Shown here: positions 1-6,358 of the stretch, piece after piece
How the letters are laid out: the number at the start of each line of letters is the position of its first letter
How positions within the stretch are numbered: the stretch's first letter is position 1
Assembly: GCA_020723045.1 (NCBI GenBank)
Contig: DYJQ01000020.1
Location: forward strand, 1-17,179
Origin: Candidatus Micrarchaeum sp.
GTDB lineage: Archaea > Micrarchaeota > Micrarchaeia > CAILAH01
Length of the DNA: 17,179 nt
Reading direction: 5' to 3'
Position numbers and translations under genes: made by a program
Notes under the pieces: generated by a model
What the model saw: only the letters and a program-made list of their open reading frames with translations
Told to the model about the DNA's origin: nothing
Databases searched by the model: none

Positions 1-47
1 ATGAAAGATAAGATATATGTTTATTGAGTCGCCTCTCATCCGTAGGC

Positions 48-52
48 AAAAA
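48..52 (-). terminator. T-run terminator of the tRNA-Pro gene
   Basis: Five T residues on the minus strand follow the tRNA 3' end after A73 and one C. Archaeal RNA polymerase commonly terminates at such T-runs. Confidence 0.5.
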
Positions 53-53
53 G

Positions 54-218
54 TGGGGCTGCCCAGATTTTCATCGAAAGATGTACGCTTCCAACCGCAC
101 CGTTCAGTGTTCGCTGTGGCGAACTACCTGGGGGTGCGGGGGGAGGATACATCCCCCGCTTTGAACTGGGGTCACCGCCACCCCAAGGCGATAGCATGCC
201 AGGCTAGCCCACAGCCCC
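54..218 (-). tRNA. tRNA-Pro (anticodon GGG) with an intron in the T-loop
   Basis: Read on the minus strand, positions 218-212 (GGGGCTG) pair perfectly with 61-55 (CAGCCCC), giving a 7-bp acceptor stem; position 54 supplies discriminator A73. The D arm GGCT-AGCCTGGCA-TGCT has the G18G19 pair and the T13/T22 mismatch usual in archaeal tRNA-Pro. The anticodon arm is TCGCC-TTGGGGT-GGCGG, which reads anticodon GGG with T33 and G37. The T-stem strand CCCAG and loop start TTCAAA follow at once, but the matching T(60) and CTGGG appear only 92 bases later. Removing 159-68 restores a canonical 7-base TTCAAAT loop and a 5-bp T-stem, leaving a 73-nt tRNA. CCA is not encoded: A73 is followed by C and a T-run. 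G1-C72 with A73 fits archaeal tRNA-Pro. A gene finder that does not allow non-canonical introns would miss it. Confidence 0.93.
68..159 (-). other. Predicted 92-nt tRNA intron at position 59/60
   Basis: The exon-intron junctions form a bulge-helix-bulge. The outer helix is the T-stem (CCCAG/CTGGG) and the central 4-bp helix is TTCA (165-162) with TGAA (73-70). The 3-nt bulges are AAG (161-159) and AAT (69-67). Cleavage after the second base of each bulge, the rule for archaeal tRNA splicing endonuclease, gives exactly the canonical T-loop. The inner helix is weak (CG/CG with a bulged A), so this is a relaxed motif. Inside the intron are a 7-bp GC hairpin (GCGGGGG at 159-153 with CCCCCGC at 142-136) and a perfect 6-bp hairpin GTTCGC-CACA-GCGAAC (124-109). 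I see no ORF or convincing box C/D guide in it. Confidence 0.87.
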
Positions 219-240
219 ACGGGGAAAGAATAAGAGGCGA

Positions 241-251
241 ATTTATTTAAA
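241..251 (-). promoter_or_regulatory. TATA-like box for the tRNA-Pro gene
   Basis: The minus strand reads TTTAAATAAAT, centred about 27-29 bases before G1 of the tRNA (218). At the usual archaeal spacing, transcription would start at or within a few bases of the mature 5' end, so the 5' leader would be absent or very short. It lies right after the dehydrogenase stop codon, in a T-rich stretch that may also end that transcript. Confidence 0.55.
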
Positions 252-263
252 GAAAAATTGCCA

Positions 264-1202
264 TTATGCGGAGGGGAGCAGACCTCTCAATATCCCTACT
301 ATCTGTTCCACCATCCTGTTCTCTGCCTCACGTGTTCTTGCACCGATATGCGGTGTCAATATGACCTTAGGATGCTGTGAGAGCTTTATCAATTGCGCAC
401 CCTTCTTTCCAGAAACCAGCTCATCCTCACCCTCCACAACATCAAGAACAGCAAACGAGAGCCTGCCGAGAGCGTTGTAGAGTGCGGCATTATCGATGAG
501 AGCACCGCGGCCAACATTGACTATCCCCGCCCCATCCTTCATCAAACTGAATGCCTCCCCGCCTAGTATGTGATACGTCCCCTTTACTAAGGGAAGTGTG
601 AGGATAACCACATCCGCAATTGAGAGGGCATCATTCAGTTTCATATACCTAACACCTTTCTGCTCGAGTGAATGATTCTCGACTATATCATATGCAACGA
701 CCGTGCACCCAAGCGGGAGCATCTTCTCACACACGAGAGCGCCTATGTTGCCCGTCCCGAGCACTGCACACGTCTTTCCCTGTAATTCGATGCCACTAAA
801 CCGTGCATTGTTGGAATAATCAAGCAACCCGCCCGCACGGCTGGCTTGTGCTAACCCGCGCATCCCAAAAAACACCAATGCCAACGCAAGCTCAGCAACT
901 GCATTGGCCGCGTATGTAGGACAATTCTTCACGGTTATGCCGCGCCTCTTACATTCTTCAATATCTACGTGGTCCATACCTGTGCTCGCTGCAACTATTG
1001 CCTTAAGTTTTGGCATTTTATCGAGTATGCTGGAAGAAATTTTCACAGAGGGGTTGTACTTTATTACTATTATTTCAGCATCATGTACAGTATTAGCCTC
1101 CGTTAAGAGCCCATCAACCGACTCAATAGCGTGCAAGGGAAAGTTGGCTTTTAACACATCCTCAAGCTGGCGGCCCATCTGTCCATACAATACGACCTTC
1201 AT
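264..1202 (-). CDS. NAD-dependent D-2-hydroxyacid dehydrogenase (phosphoglycerate/lactate dehydrogenase-like)
   Basis: A 312-residue cytosolic enzyme of the D-isomer-specific 2-hydroxyacid dehydrogenase family, which reversibly oxidises 2-hydroxyacids to 2-oxoacids with NAD. It has the N-terminal substrate lobe, the Rossmann motif GTGNIG (149-154) with the NAD-selecting Asp172, and the catalytic triad Arg232 (VGRGAL), Glu257 and His285 (TPHIGA). There is no ACT or other regulatory domain, so it is the short form, not full-length SerA. The 'DVVEGED' stretch recalls D-lactate or glyoxylate reductase types as much as phosphoglycerate dehydrogenase, so the substrate is open. I start it at MKVVLYGQ (1202): a TATA-like TTAATAAA is centred 26 bases upstream, which implies a leaderless message. 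An in-frame ATG 13 codons earlier (1241) falls inside a palindrome, has no ribosome binding site and adds atypical residues. It is transcribed divergently from rps2. Confidence 0.88.
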   Translation of the reverse strand: MKVVLYGQMGRQLEDVLKANFPLHAIESVDGLLTEANTVHDAEIIVIKYNPSVKISSSILDKMPKLKAIVAASTGMDHVDIEECKRRGITVKNCPTYAANAVAELALALVFFGMRGLAQASRAGGLLDYSNNARFSGIELQGKTCAVLGTGNIGALVCEKMLPLGCTVVAYDIVENHSLEQKGVRYMKLNDALSIADVVILTLPLVKGTYHILGGEAFSLMKDGAGIVNVGRGALIDNAALYNALGRLSFAVLDVVEGEDELVSGKKGAQLIKLSQHPKVILTPHIGARTREAENRMVEQIVGILRGLLPSA

Positions 1203-1221
1203 GTTATAGCTTTTAAGATTT

Positions 1222-1232
1222 AGTTTATTAAG
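1222..1232. promoter_or_regulatory. Shared TATA-like element between the dehydrogenase and rps2
   Basis: TTTATTAA (1224-1231) reads TTAATAAA on the other strand. Leftward it lies 26 bases from the dehydrogenase ATG at 1202, giving a leaderless message. Rightward it would place the rps2 start near 1254, giving a leader of about 23 bases that contains the GAGGTG site. One bidirectional element may serve both genes; the spacing is seen, the function is inferred. Confidence 0.45.
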
Positions 1233-1239
1233 GTTTTGC

Positions 1240-1257
1240 ATACCTAAAAATAGGTAT
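1240..1257. promoter_or_regulatory. 18-bp perfect palindrome, possible operator
   Basis: ATACCTA-AAAA-TAGGTAT: 7-bp perfect arms around four A residues. It lies in the divergent spacer and covers the start site predicted for rps2 (about 1254). Dimeric helix-turn-helix regulators often bind sites of this size. Its core TAAAAATA could instead be a TATA box. Confidence 0.4.
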
Positions 1258-1276
1258 TCGTTCGAGGTGTGGATAG

Positions 1277-1987
1277 ATGCTAACTAAACAGGAAGAATAT
1301 CTGGAATCAGGCATACATATCGGTACAAGACTCAAGACCCCTTACATGAAGAATTTCATATACAAGGTCAGGCCGGATAAGCTCTATGTAATGAACCTTG
1401 AGAGCATAGATGCGAGGATCGAGAGTGCCGCAGAGATGATTGCGAGGTATGACCCCGATAAGATTATGGTGGTTGCATCACGGCTCTACGCCATTGATGC
1501 TGCAGAGAAGTTCTGCGAACTCGTCGGATGTAGAATACTGAAGGGAAGGTTCCAGCCGGGCACGCTTACAAACCCAAAAAGCAAGCACTTTTTTGAGCCC
1601 CAGCTCATCATAGTTTCAGACCCAAGAACAGAGATACAGGCGTTAAAGGAGTCATCATTCAGGGGGATACCATCCATCGGCCTTGTTGATACAGACAACT
1701 CCGCTAGATATCTGGATTTAGTGGTCCCCTGCAATAATAAGGGCCGTAAATCGCTAAACCTCGTGTACAGACTACTCGCGGCCACTGTGCTGAAACTGCG
1801 CGGCGATAATGATGCAGAGGCAAAGGCAAAGAAGGCGTTTGAGGAGATTGAGAGCGTTGCAGATGAGTATGCTGAGACTGAAGCGGGTGCGGAGAAGCCA
1901 GCATCAACAGATAAAGAGGAAGCGCCTGCAGCATCGGCAGATAAAAGAAAGGGAAAACGCAAAAAGGATTCTGAAAACGAAGCGTAA
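1277..1987 (+). CDS. rps2: Small ribosomal subunit protein uS2, archaeal type
   Basis: A 236-residue archaeal/eukaryotic-type uS2 of the 30S subunit. Family blocks are present: YLESGIHIGTRLKTPYM near the start, KLYVMNLESID, GRFQPGTLTNP around residue 95, and VDTDNSARYLDLVVPCNNKG followed by RKSLNLVYRLLA. The fold ends near residue 175, after which comes a charged Ala/Glu/Lys tail ending in DKRKGKRKKDSENEA. A GAGGTG ribosome binding site (1264-1269) sits 7 bases before the ATG. In many archaea rps2 belongs to a ribosomal/RNA polymerase cluster; here it stands alone, facing a dehydrogenase and convergent with DUF2070. Directly after the TAA stop, the same frame continues with a second copy of the tail motif (see the repeat entry). 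Confidence 0.97.
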   Translation: MLTKQEEYLESGIHIGTRLKTPYMKNFIYKVRPDKLYVMNLESIDARIESAAEMIARYDPDKIMVVASRLYAIDAAEKFCELVGCRILKGRFQPGTLTNPKSKHFFEPQLIIVSDPRTEIQALKESSFRGIPSIGLVDTDNSARYLDLVVPCNNKGRKSLNLVYRLLAATVLKLRGDNDAEAKAKKAFEEIESVADEYAETEAGAEKPASTDKEEAPAASADKRKGKRKKDSENEA

Positions 1988-2047
1988 TCATCAGCTGATA
2001 AACGAAAGGACCCAAAGCGCAAAAAGGGTCCCGAAAATGAGGAGTAG
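1931..2047 (+). repeat. Tandem copies of the uS2 tail motif split by the stop codon
   Basis: Unit 1 (1931-1984) encodes ASADKRKGKRKKDSENEA and ends at TAA (1985-1987). Unit 2 (1988-2044), in the same frame, encodes SSADKRKDPKRKKGPENEE and ends at TAG (2045-2047). The two units are clearly homologous at the protein level, with one extra residue in unit 2. Unit 2 is also the antisense of the last codons of DUF2070. Either a longer tail lost its end to a nonsense mutation, or a duplication extended past the stop. Confidence 0.75.
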
Positions 2048-3751
2048 GGGAAGCACGAGTTTTGTAACCGCAACAATCGCATTCACAGTTCCTATGAGCT
2101 TGAGGGACTGGCGGGGCCCAAATACCTTTACACGTATTGGGATTGTTCTTGAATAGGACTTGAACGGTGTGGCCGTCTGGATGAGTGCACGCGCGCCATC
2201 CATCACATCCTCTTCCAACTCGCTTATATCATAGACACCAACGGGGTTGACAACACCGTTTACCTTGTTGAGCATGTGCGTGTCCGTGGTCATTATCACT
2301 GCATGCCCGAAAACCTTATTGAGTGCACGCTCCATCCTATCCTTTGCGCTGTTCGTTATGCCATTCGAATCAAACACCGCATATACCACTGAATTTGATG
2401 GGGAGATGAACGCAAACATTGAGATACCACCTCTGCCTATGCCGTGCCTTTCATAGCCGGGACGGTTAAACTTGGTAAATGAGAACTTGGCATTCTCCCT
2501 CTTAGCCGTTTTCAGCGACGCACCCAGCATGCGCATCGCACTTATGTATTCCGATGCCTCATCAGTGCCGAGGAGGAACTGTGTTATCTCGCCCGTCTCC
2601 GAGTTGTGCTCATCAGCAATCATACACGTCGTGAAATCCTTCGTTCCAATCTCACGAAGAAGAAGACCGAGCCCATAATCCATATCCTCTGTAGTATATG
2701 GGTGGCGCGAGAATGAGCTGAGGACCGATTTCCCAAGTATGAGATGCGATGCGTTTGCGTGGTTGTAGTTGGTTCTTACGAATGCGAACTTCTCATTCCT
2801 GCACTTCACATCAGCCTCTCTTACAAAAGTGGCCAGCGGTCCTGTTATGTTGCGCAGCTGTGCACTCGTTGTGGGGTTGTAATCATGCGTGCACGCTCCG
2901 TGCATCACTACGCAACAATCGGCTGAATCCTCAAGCGAGCTGGCTATCTGTGCCGGGAAATTACTGCCGCCAAGGTTGCCAAATGGTCCGAAGTGCACTT
3001 GAGGTACTGTGATCAAACATACACCCTGCCCGTTCTTAACGAAGAGGGCATCCACAAACGTATCAGCGTATACGCCTATACGGTTGAACTCCTTCTCCAG
3101 GTCTTTCGACTCGTAGAGCCACTGTGAGATGAACATTGAGAACGCACGCGTGCTCGAGATTGAGAATGCCTTCTTGAGTGGTGCGTTTATTATGTTCATT
3201 ATGATATACGCAAGCGCTGAAAAGATTGCGCACGTGACGAGGAGCTTGAGCACAAGGTCGCGTGGTGAAGATGTAACATACTCAAGATAGTAGAGCATTA
3301 TCGAGAAAAAGAACAGTTGAATTAACGTGAGTATCAGGGCTGTATAGCGGAGCCCGAACACAAAATATGAACTGAGGAACACAATTATGAATATTGCCGA
3401 ATAGCCGACTACCAGTAGATTAAGGTCGGTGGTGATGAAGTATATGGAGTAGATGAGCGCATAGAATAGAGATGCAATGAGCATAAGGAACATCGAGCGC
3501 TTGAGCATCACCCCCCTGAATACCCTAAATGCGAGTGCTGAAAATACTGCTGGAACGGTAAGGAGGATTGTTGATGTTAGAACGGCCTGGATAGGGTTTG
3601 TAATTTTCTGCGTATACATGAGAAAAATTGCAAAAACCAGCGCGAGCACAAGCATAATGATGAATTGATAGCGCGAGCGCGGCAAAGATATGAAGTATTT
3701 TGTAAGGCTAACTGACTGCGAAATGTCCTTCCCTACACTGGTTGATTGCAT
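1991..3751 (-). CDS. DUF2070 family membrane protein
   Basis: A 586-residue protein of the archaeal DUF2070 family, whose function is unknown. Residues about 30-190 form a block of six or seven hydrophobic helices. A soluble domain follows (about 200-555), and a final membrane helix lies at about 563-584. The soluble part has the family's conserved blocks HFGPFGNLGGSNFP (253-266) and HGACTHDYNPT (284-294), and later ADEHN. Their His, Asp and Asn residues would suit a metal or active site, but no reaction is established. Length matches the family (about 600). The gene appears leaderless: no ribosome binding site precedes the ATG and a TATA-like TTTATTAA is centred 27 bases upstream. It lies downstream of the FtsZ pair but behind its own promoter and a T-rich stretch. 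Its last codons overlap the post-stop repeat of rps2, with which it converges. Confidence 0.9.
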   Translation of the reverse strand: MQSTSVGKDISQSVSLTKYFISLPRSRYQFIIMLVLALVFAIFLMYTQKITNPIQAVLTSTILLTVPAVFSALAFRVFRGVMLKRSMFLMLIASLFYALIYSIYFITTDLNLLVVGYSAIFIIVFLSSYFVFGLRYTALILTLIQLFFFSIMLYYLEYVTSSPRDLVLKLLVTCAIFSALAYIIMNIINAPLKKAFSISSTRAFSMFISQWLYESKDLEKEFNRIGVYADTFVDALFVKNGQGVCLITVPQVHFGPFGNLGGSNFPAQIASSLEDSADCCVVMHGACTHDYNPTTSAQLRNITGPLATFVREADVKCRNEKFAFVRTNYNHANASHLILGKSVLSSFSRHPYTTEDMDYGLGLLLREIGTKDFTTCMIADEHNSETGEITQFLLGTDEASEYISAMRMLGASLKTAKRENAKFSFTKFNRPGYERHGIGRGGISMFAFISPSNSVVYAVFDSNGITNSAKDRMERALNKVFGHAVIMTTDTHMLNKVNGVVNPVGVYDISELEEDVMDGARALIQTATPFKSYSRTIPIRVKVFGPRQSLKLIGTVNAIVAVTKLVLPLLLIFGTLFALWVLSFIS

Positions 3752-3770
3752 AGTGAAACTTTAGATGGAA

Positions 3771-3783
3771 ATTATTAATAAAT
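3771..3783 (-). promoter_or_regulatory. TATA-like box for the DUF2070 gene
   Basis: The minus strand reads ATTTATTAATAAT; its TTTATTAA core is centred about 27 bases before the ATG at 3751, the distance expected if transcription starts at the start codon. No ribosome binding site is present between them. Confidence 0.5.
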
Positions 3784-3795
3784 GAGAAACTGTCG

Positions 3796-3807
3796 AAAAA
3801 ATGAAAA
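3796..3807 (-). terminator. T-rich terminator after the FtsZ pair
   Basis: About 30 bases past the downstream ftsZ stop codon the minus strand has TTTTC then TTTTTT, preceded by a GC-rich stretch (CCCGCAAGTGCGCG) that may form a weak hairpin. Confidence 0.4.
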
Positions 3808-3836
3808 TACTCGCGCACTTGCGGGCCGCTGTCTTC

Positions 3837-4859
3837 TTAGATAGAAATATCGCTCTGCATCACTTGAGGCTGCTGGTTTACAAATTGGAAGGATGGGGTA
3901 AAGTCCTTGTCCAGTATCCTGCTCTTCACCCCTGTTATAATCGAGGTTACTATATAACGGTCGCCCAGCTCCTCATTCACACGCGCGCCCCACAGAACAT
4001 TGGCACTCTCTGCAAGTGGCTTGCCCACCCCCTCGCCGATTGCCGTCGCATCGCCTAGAGTGAGCGATTTACCACCGCTTATATGTATGAGTGCGCCATT
4101 AGCGCCATCATAAGCAACCTCGAGTAGAGGATTCCTGAGAGTACTGTTTATCGCCTCTTCTACCCTGCCTCCTCCCTGCCCCTCACCAATTGAGATCACT
4201 GCAAGGCCCTTGTTGTTCATAAGGGCCTTTATATCAGCAAAGTCAATGTTAATGAGGCTGGGATACTGGATGGTGTCTGAGATGCCTTTCACCGCATTGG
4301 CGACAATCTCATCTGCAAGCGCGAACGCCTTATCTATGGGAAGGTTTGGGACATAAGAGACGAGCTTGTTGTTGTCTATCAGAACAACCGTGTCCGCATG
4401 ATTCTTAAGCTCGGATATGCCCGCAAGTGCCTTCTTCATCCTCACGCGCTCAAGCGCAAATGGGAATGTCACCATCCCCACGACGCACGCCCCCATCTCC
4501 TTTGCGATTTGGGCGACTACTGGTGCTGCGCCAGTGCCCGTGCCTCCACCCATCCCTGCGGTTATGAAAACGAGCTCCGAGCCTTCAAGGAGCTGGCGAA
4601 TCTGCTCCTTATCGGCCTCGGCGGATCGTGCTCCTACCTCAGGGTACCCGCCGCATCCCAACCCCCTCGTGAGGGACTGGCCCAGCAGGTGTTTCTTGTG
4701 CGCACGCACTATACCCAAGTGCAACTTATCTGAGTTCATCGCTATTGTCTCTGCACTTGTTATACCTATATCAGTAAGCCTGGTTACTGTATTGCATCCA
4801 GCACCACCAAGGCCTACCACAGTTATCTTGGCGCCAAAATCACCAGTTTCTTCTTCCAC
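3837..4859 (-). CDS. ftsZ: Cell division GTPase FtsZ, second gene of the pair (FtsZ2-like)
   Basis: A 340-residue tubulin-superfamily GTPase expected to polymerise into the cytokinetic ring at mid-cell. The nucleotide-binding GGAGCNTV lies at 18-25 and the tubulin signature GGGTGTGAAP at 104-113. The T7 catalytic loop NIDFADI (204-210) keeps both aspartates used for GTP hydrolysis across the protomer interface. It has almost no N-terminal extension, and a short tail ends in SDISI. The start is GTG (4859-4857), preceded at 5 bases by AGGTGAT (4865-4871), close to a full anti-Shine-Dalgarno match. An ATG just upstream is out of frame. Only 24 bases separate it from the other ftsZ, so the two are cotranscribed. 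Motifs GAAP, IDNNKL and YPSLIN group it with archaeal FtsZ2, as does its neighbour. Confidence 0.95.
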   Translation of the reverse strand: MEEETGDFGAKITVVGLGGAGCNTVTRLTDIGITSAETIAMNSDKLHLGIVRAHKKHLLGQSLTRGLGCGGYPEVGARSAEADKEQIRQLLEGSELVFITAGMGGGTGTGAAPVVAQIAKEMGACVVGMVTFPFALERVRMKKALAGISELKNHADTVVLIDNNKLVSYVPNLPIDKAFALADEIVANAVKGISDTIQYPSLINIDFADIKALMNNKGLAVISIGEGQGGGRVEEAINSTLRNPLLEVAYDGANGALIHISGGKSLTLGDATAIGEGVGKPLAESANVLWGARVNEELGDRYIVTSIITGVKSRILDKDFTPSFQFVNQQPQVMQSDISI

Positions 4860-4883
4860 CCAGCATCACCTATAGTTTCCTAT

Positions 4884-5957
4884 TCAGCCAATCACTTCTA
4901 TATCGGTTACTGGCCCAGAGTCGGCCTCCTTGTTGCCGAACTTGCCCATCACACTCGCGCCCGTCACACCAGTAACGATAGCTACTATCTCGAGCTTGCC
5001 GTCATAGTTTGGCAGGAGGCGTGCACCCCATTTGACGTTTGCTTCTGCATCCATCTTCTCAGAGATGAACTCACCTGCTTTGATCGCATCGCCGAGTGTA
5101 AGGTCACGGCCACCGGATATGTGCACAATTGCACCCTTTGCACCTGCAAAGTCAACATCGAGCAGCTTGTTCTTCAATACAGACTCTGCCGCACCACGGA
5201 CACGGTCTGGGCCCTTGCCCTCGCCCACTGCAATAAAGCCAACACCGCCGTCAGCCATGATCGCGCGGACATCTGCAAAGTCGATGTTAATCAGCGAAGG
5301 TTGTGTTATCGTCCACACCAGCCCGCTGATAGCCTTTGCAAGGATCTCATCAGCAACCGCAAATGCATCGTTAATAGGAAGGTTTGGAACGAGCTCGACG
5401 AGCCTGTTGTTGTCCAGTATGATTACTGAGTTGCAGCTCTTCCTGAGCTTCTCAATACCCTCATCAGCCTTTGCCCTCCTTGACCTCTCAAGAGCGAATG
5501 GGTAGGTGACCATTGCAACTGTGATTGCGCCCTGGTCCTTTGCTATCTCCGCAATAACTGGCGCTGCACCAGTGCCCGTGCCGCCACCCATACCAGCGCA
5601 TATGAATACGAGGTGTGCACCACCGAGCTCGCGCTCGATTGCCGCCCTGTCAACCTCAGCGGCTTTTGCACCAACCTCCGGGTAGCCACCAGCGCCGAGA
5701 CCTCTGGTAATGCTCTTACCAATCAATATCTTCTTGGCACGAGGGTCGATTACATTAAGGTGCTGTTTGTCGGTGTTCAGCGCAATGAGCTCTGCACCCT
5801 TCACACCTGCGGCGAGAAGGCGGTTAACTGTGTTGTTACCAGCGCCACCAACACCGCATACAGCGATCTTAATGGACTCGTTGTCCATCGCGTCGTTTGC
5901 AGTCGCGGGCTTTTCGGCCTCGCGGTTTCCCAAGGCAGACCTAATTATACTTTCCAT
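4884..5957 (-). CDS. ftsZ: Cell division GTPase FtsZ, first gene of the pair (FtsZ2-like)
   Basis: A 357-residue FtsZ. An N-terminal helix MESIIRSALGN and a variable linker (to about residue 28) precede the GTPase core: GVGGAGNNTVNRL (35-47), GGGTGTGAAP (124-133), DNNRLVELVPNLPI (182-195) and T7 loop NIDFADV (224-230). The core ends near residue 335, and the linker ends in DIEVIG, a short acidic/hydrophobic C-terminal peptide of the kind that in FtsZ recruits membrane anchors such as SepF. That role is inferred here. The ATG (5957) has a GAGGGAG ribosome binding site (5961-5967) and an upstream TATA box, so this is the lead gene of the pair. It differs from its neighbour throughout, so the pair is an old duplication rather than a recent one. 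Confidence 0.96.
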   Translation of the reverse strand: MESIIRSALGNREAEKPATANDAMDNESIKIAVCGVGGAGNNTVNRLLAAGVKGAELIALNTDKQHLNVIDPRAKKILIGKSITRGLGAGGYPEVGAKAAEVDRAAIERELGGAHLVFICAGMGGGTGTGAAPVIAEIAKDQGAITVAMVTYPFALERSRRAKADEGIEKLRKSCNSVIILDNNRLVELVPNLPINDAFAVADEILAKAISGLVWTITQPSLINIDFADVRAIMADGGVGFIAVGEGKGPDRVRGAAESVLKNKLLDVDFAGAKGAIVHISGGRDLTLGDAIKAGEFISEKMDAEANVKWGARLLPNYDGKLEIVAIVTGVTGASVMGKFGNKEADSGPVTDIEVIG

Positions 5958-6010
5958 TTTCTCCCTCTTAAAACATTTTATATTATTATGGAAGCATATA
6001 TTTATATAAG
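5958..6010 (-). promoter_or_regulatory. Promoter and leader of the FtsZ pair
   Basis: The minus strand reads CTTATATAAATATATG at 6010-5995, a good TATA box. A start about 26 bases on (near 5979) gives a leader of about 22 bases that contains the GAGGGAG site before the ATG. Unlike the other first genes here, this message has a real 5' leader. Confidence 0.6.
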
Positions 6011-6337
6011 AGATTTTTCTGTGAAAAAAATTATCTAGTTTCTCAGAATCCTAAACGAATTAAGGAAAACGTTGCAAAGGCAATTTGAAGGCTTTAAATT
6101 CATAATATGTTGAAATGGCTTATTTTAAACCACTAATATGTATAAAAAAATTTAATATGTGCCAAAAATAATCGATTAAAATACATAATCAAGGGAAAAG
6201 CAGTGCTTATCTTTTTTATTATTTGAATCAAAGCAAGATGGATTGTTTAATATGATTTTGACTCAATATAATTGATTTATTTTGATAAAAAAACACATAG
6301 AGAAAGGGGAATAGAACTAAAACAAATGCGGGCAATT
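6011..6337. other. AT-rich intergenic spacer with no gene seen
   Basis: About 330 bases, far richer in A and T than the flanking genes. I find no convincing ORF, tRNA or stable GC hairpin on either strand. It has scattered T-runs on both strands and TTTAATATG twice (6150-6158 and 6248-6256). It may be simple spacer, a decayed insertion, or hold an unseen small RNA or upstream regulatory sites for the FtsZ pair. Confidence 0.5.
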
Positions 6338-6350
6338 AAAAAACCAAAAA
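6338..6350 (-). terminator. Double T-run terminator of the membrane-protein array
   Basis: About 10 bases after the last stop codon of the array the minus strand reads TTTTTGGTTTTTT. Two close T-runs are a typical archaeal transcription end. Confidence 0.5.
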
Positions 6351-6358
6351 TGCACTTT

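Larger units (their letters stand above)
29..240. repeat. 8-bp inverted repeat flanking the tRNA gene
   Basis: TCGCCTCT at 29-36 and its exact reverse complement AGAGGCGA at 233-240 bracket the tRNA almost symmetrically (17 and 14 bases from its ends). If transcription starts near G1, the 233-240 arm would lie upstream of the transcript and could not pair in the RNA. Two 8-base matches at this distance could also occur by chance. Confidence 0.3.

Noticed and set aside
68..159. Box C/D guide RNA inside the tRNA intron
   Set aside because: A CTGA and a GATGA can be found, but in the wrong order and without paired C'/D' boxes.
28..240. SRP RNA or RNase P RNA, suggested by GC-rich long-range pairing
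   Set aside because: The conserved SRP helix 8 and RNase P core motifs are absent, and the pairing is fully explained by an intron-containing tRNA.
17..250. Plus-strand open frame of 77 codons
   Set aside because: It lies wholly over the tRNA-Pro gene and its flanks on the opposite strand, has no ribosome binding site and resembles no protein.
1486..2082. Minus-strand 198-codon frame
   Set aside because: It is the mirror of rps2, with low-complexity Ser/Phe content from antisense Lys/Glu codons.
1809..2156. Plus-strand 115-codon frame rich in Arg and Gln
   Set aside because: It is a shifted frame of the rps2 acidic/basic tail running into DUF2070 antisense.
4417..5505. Plus-strand frames opposite both ftsZ genes (e.g. 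4417-4875 and 5032-5505)
   Set aside because: They are antisense shadows of conserved FtsZ cores and have Ser/Pro-rich low-complexity composition.
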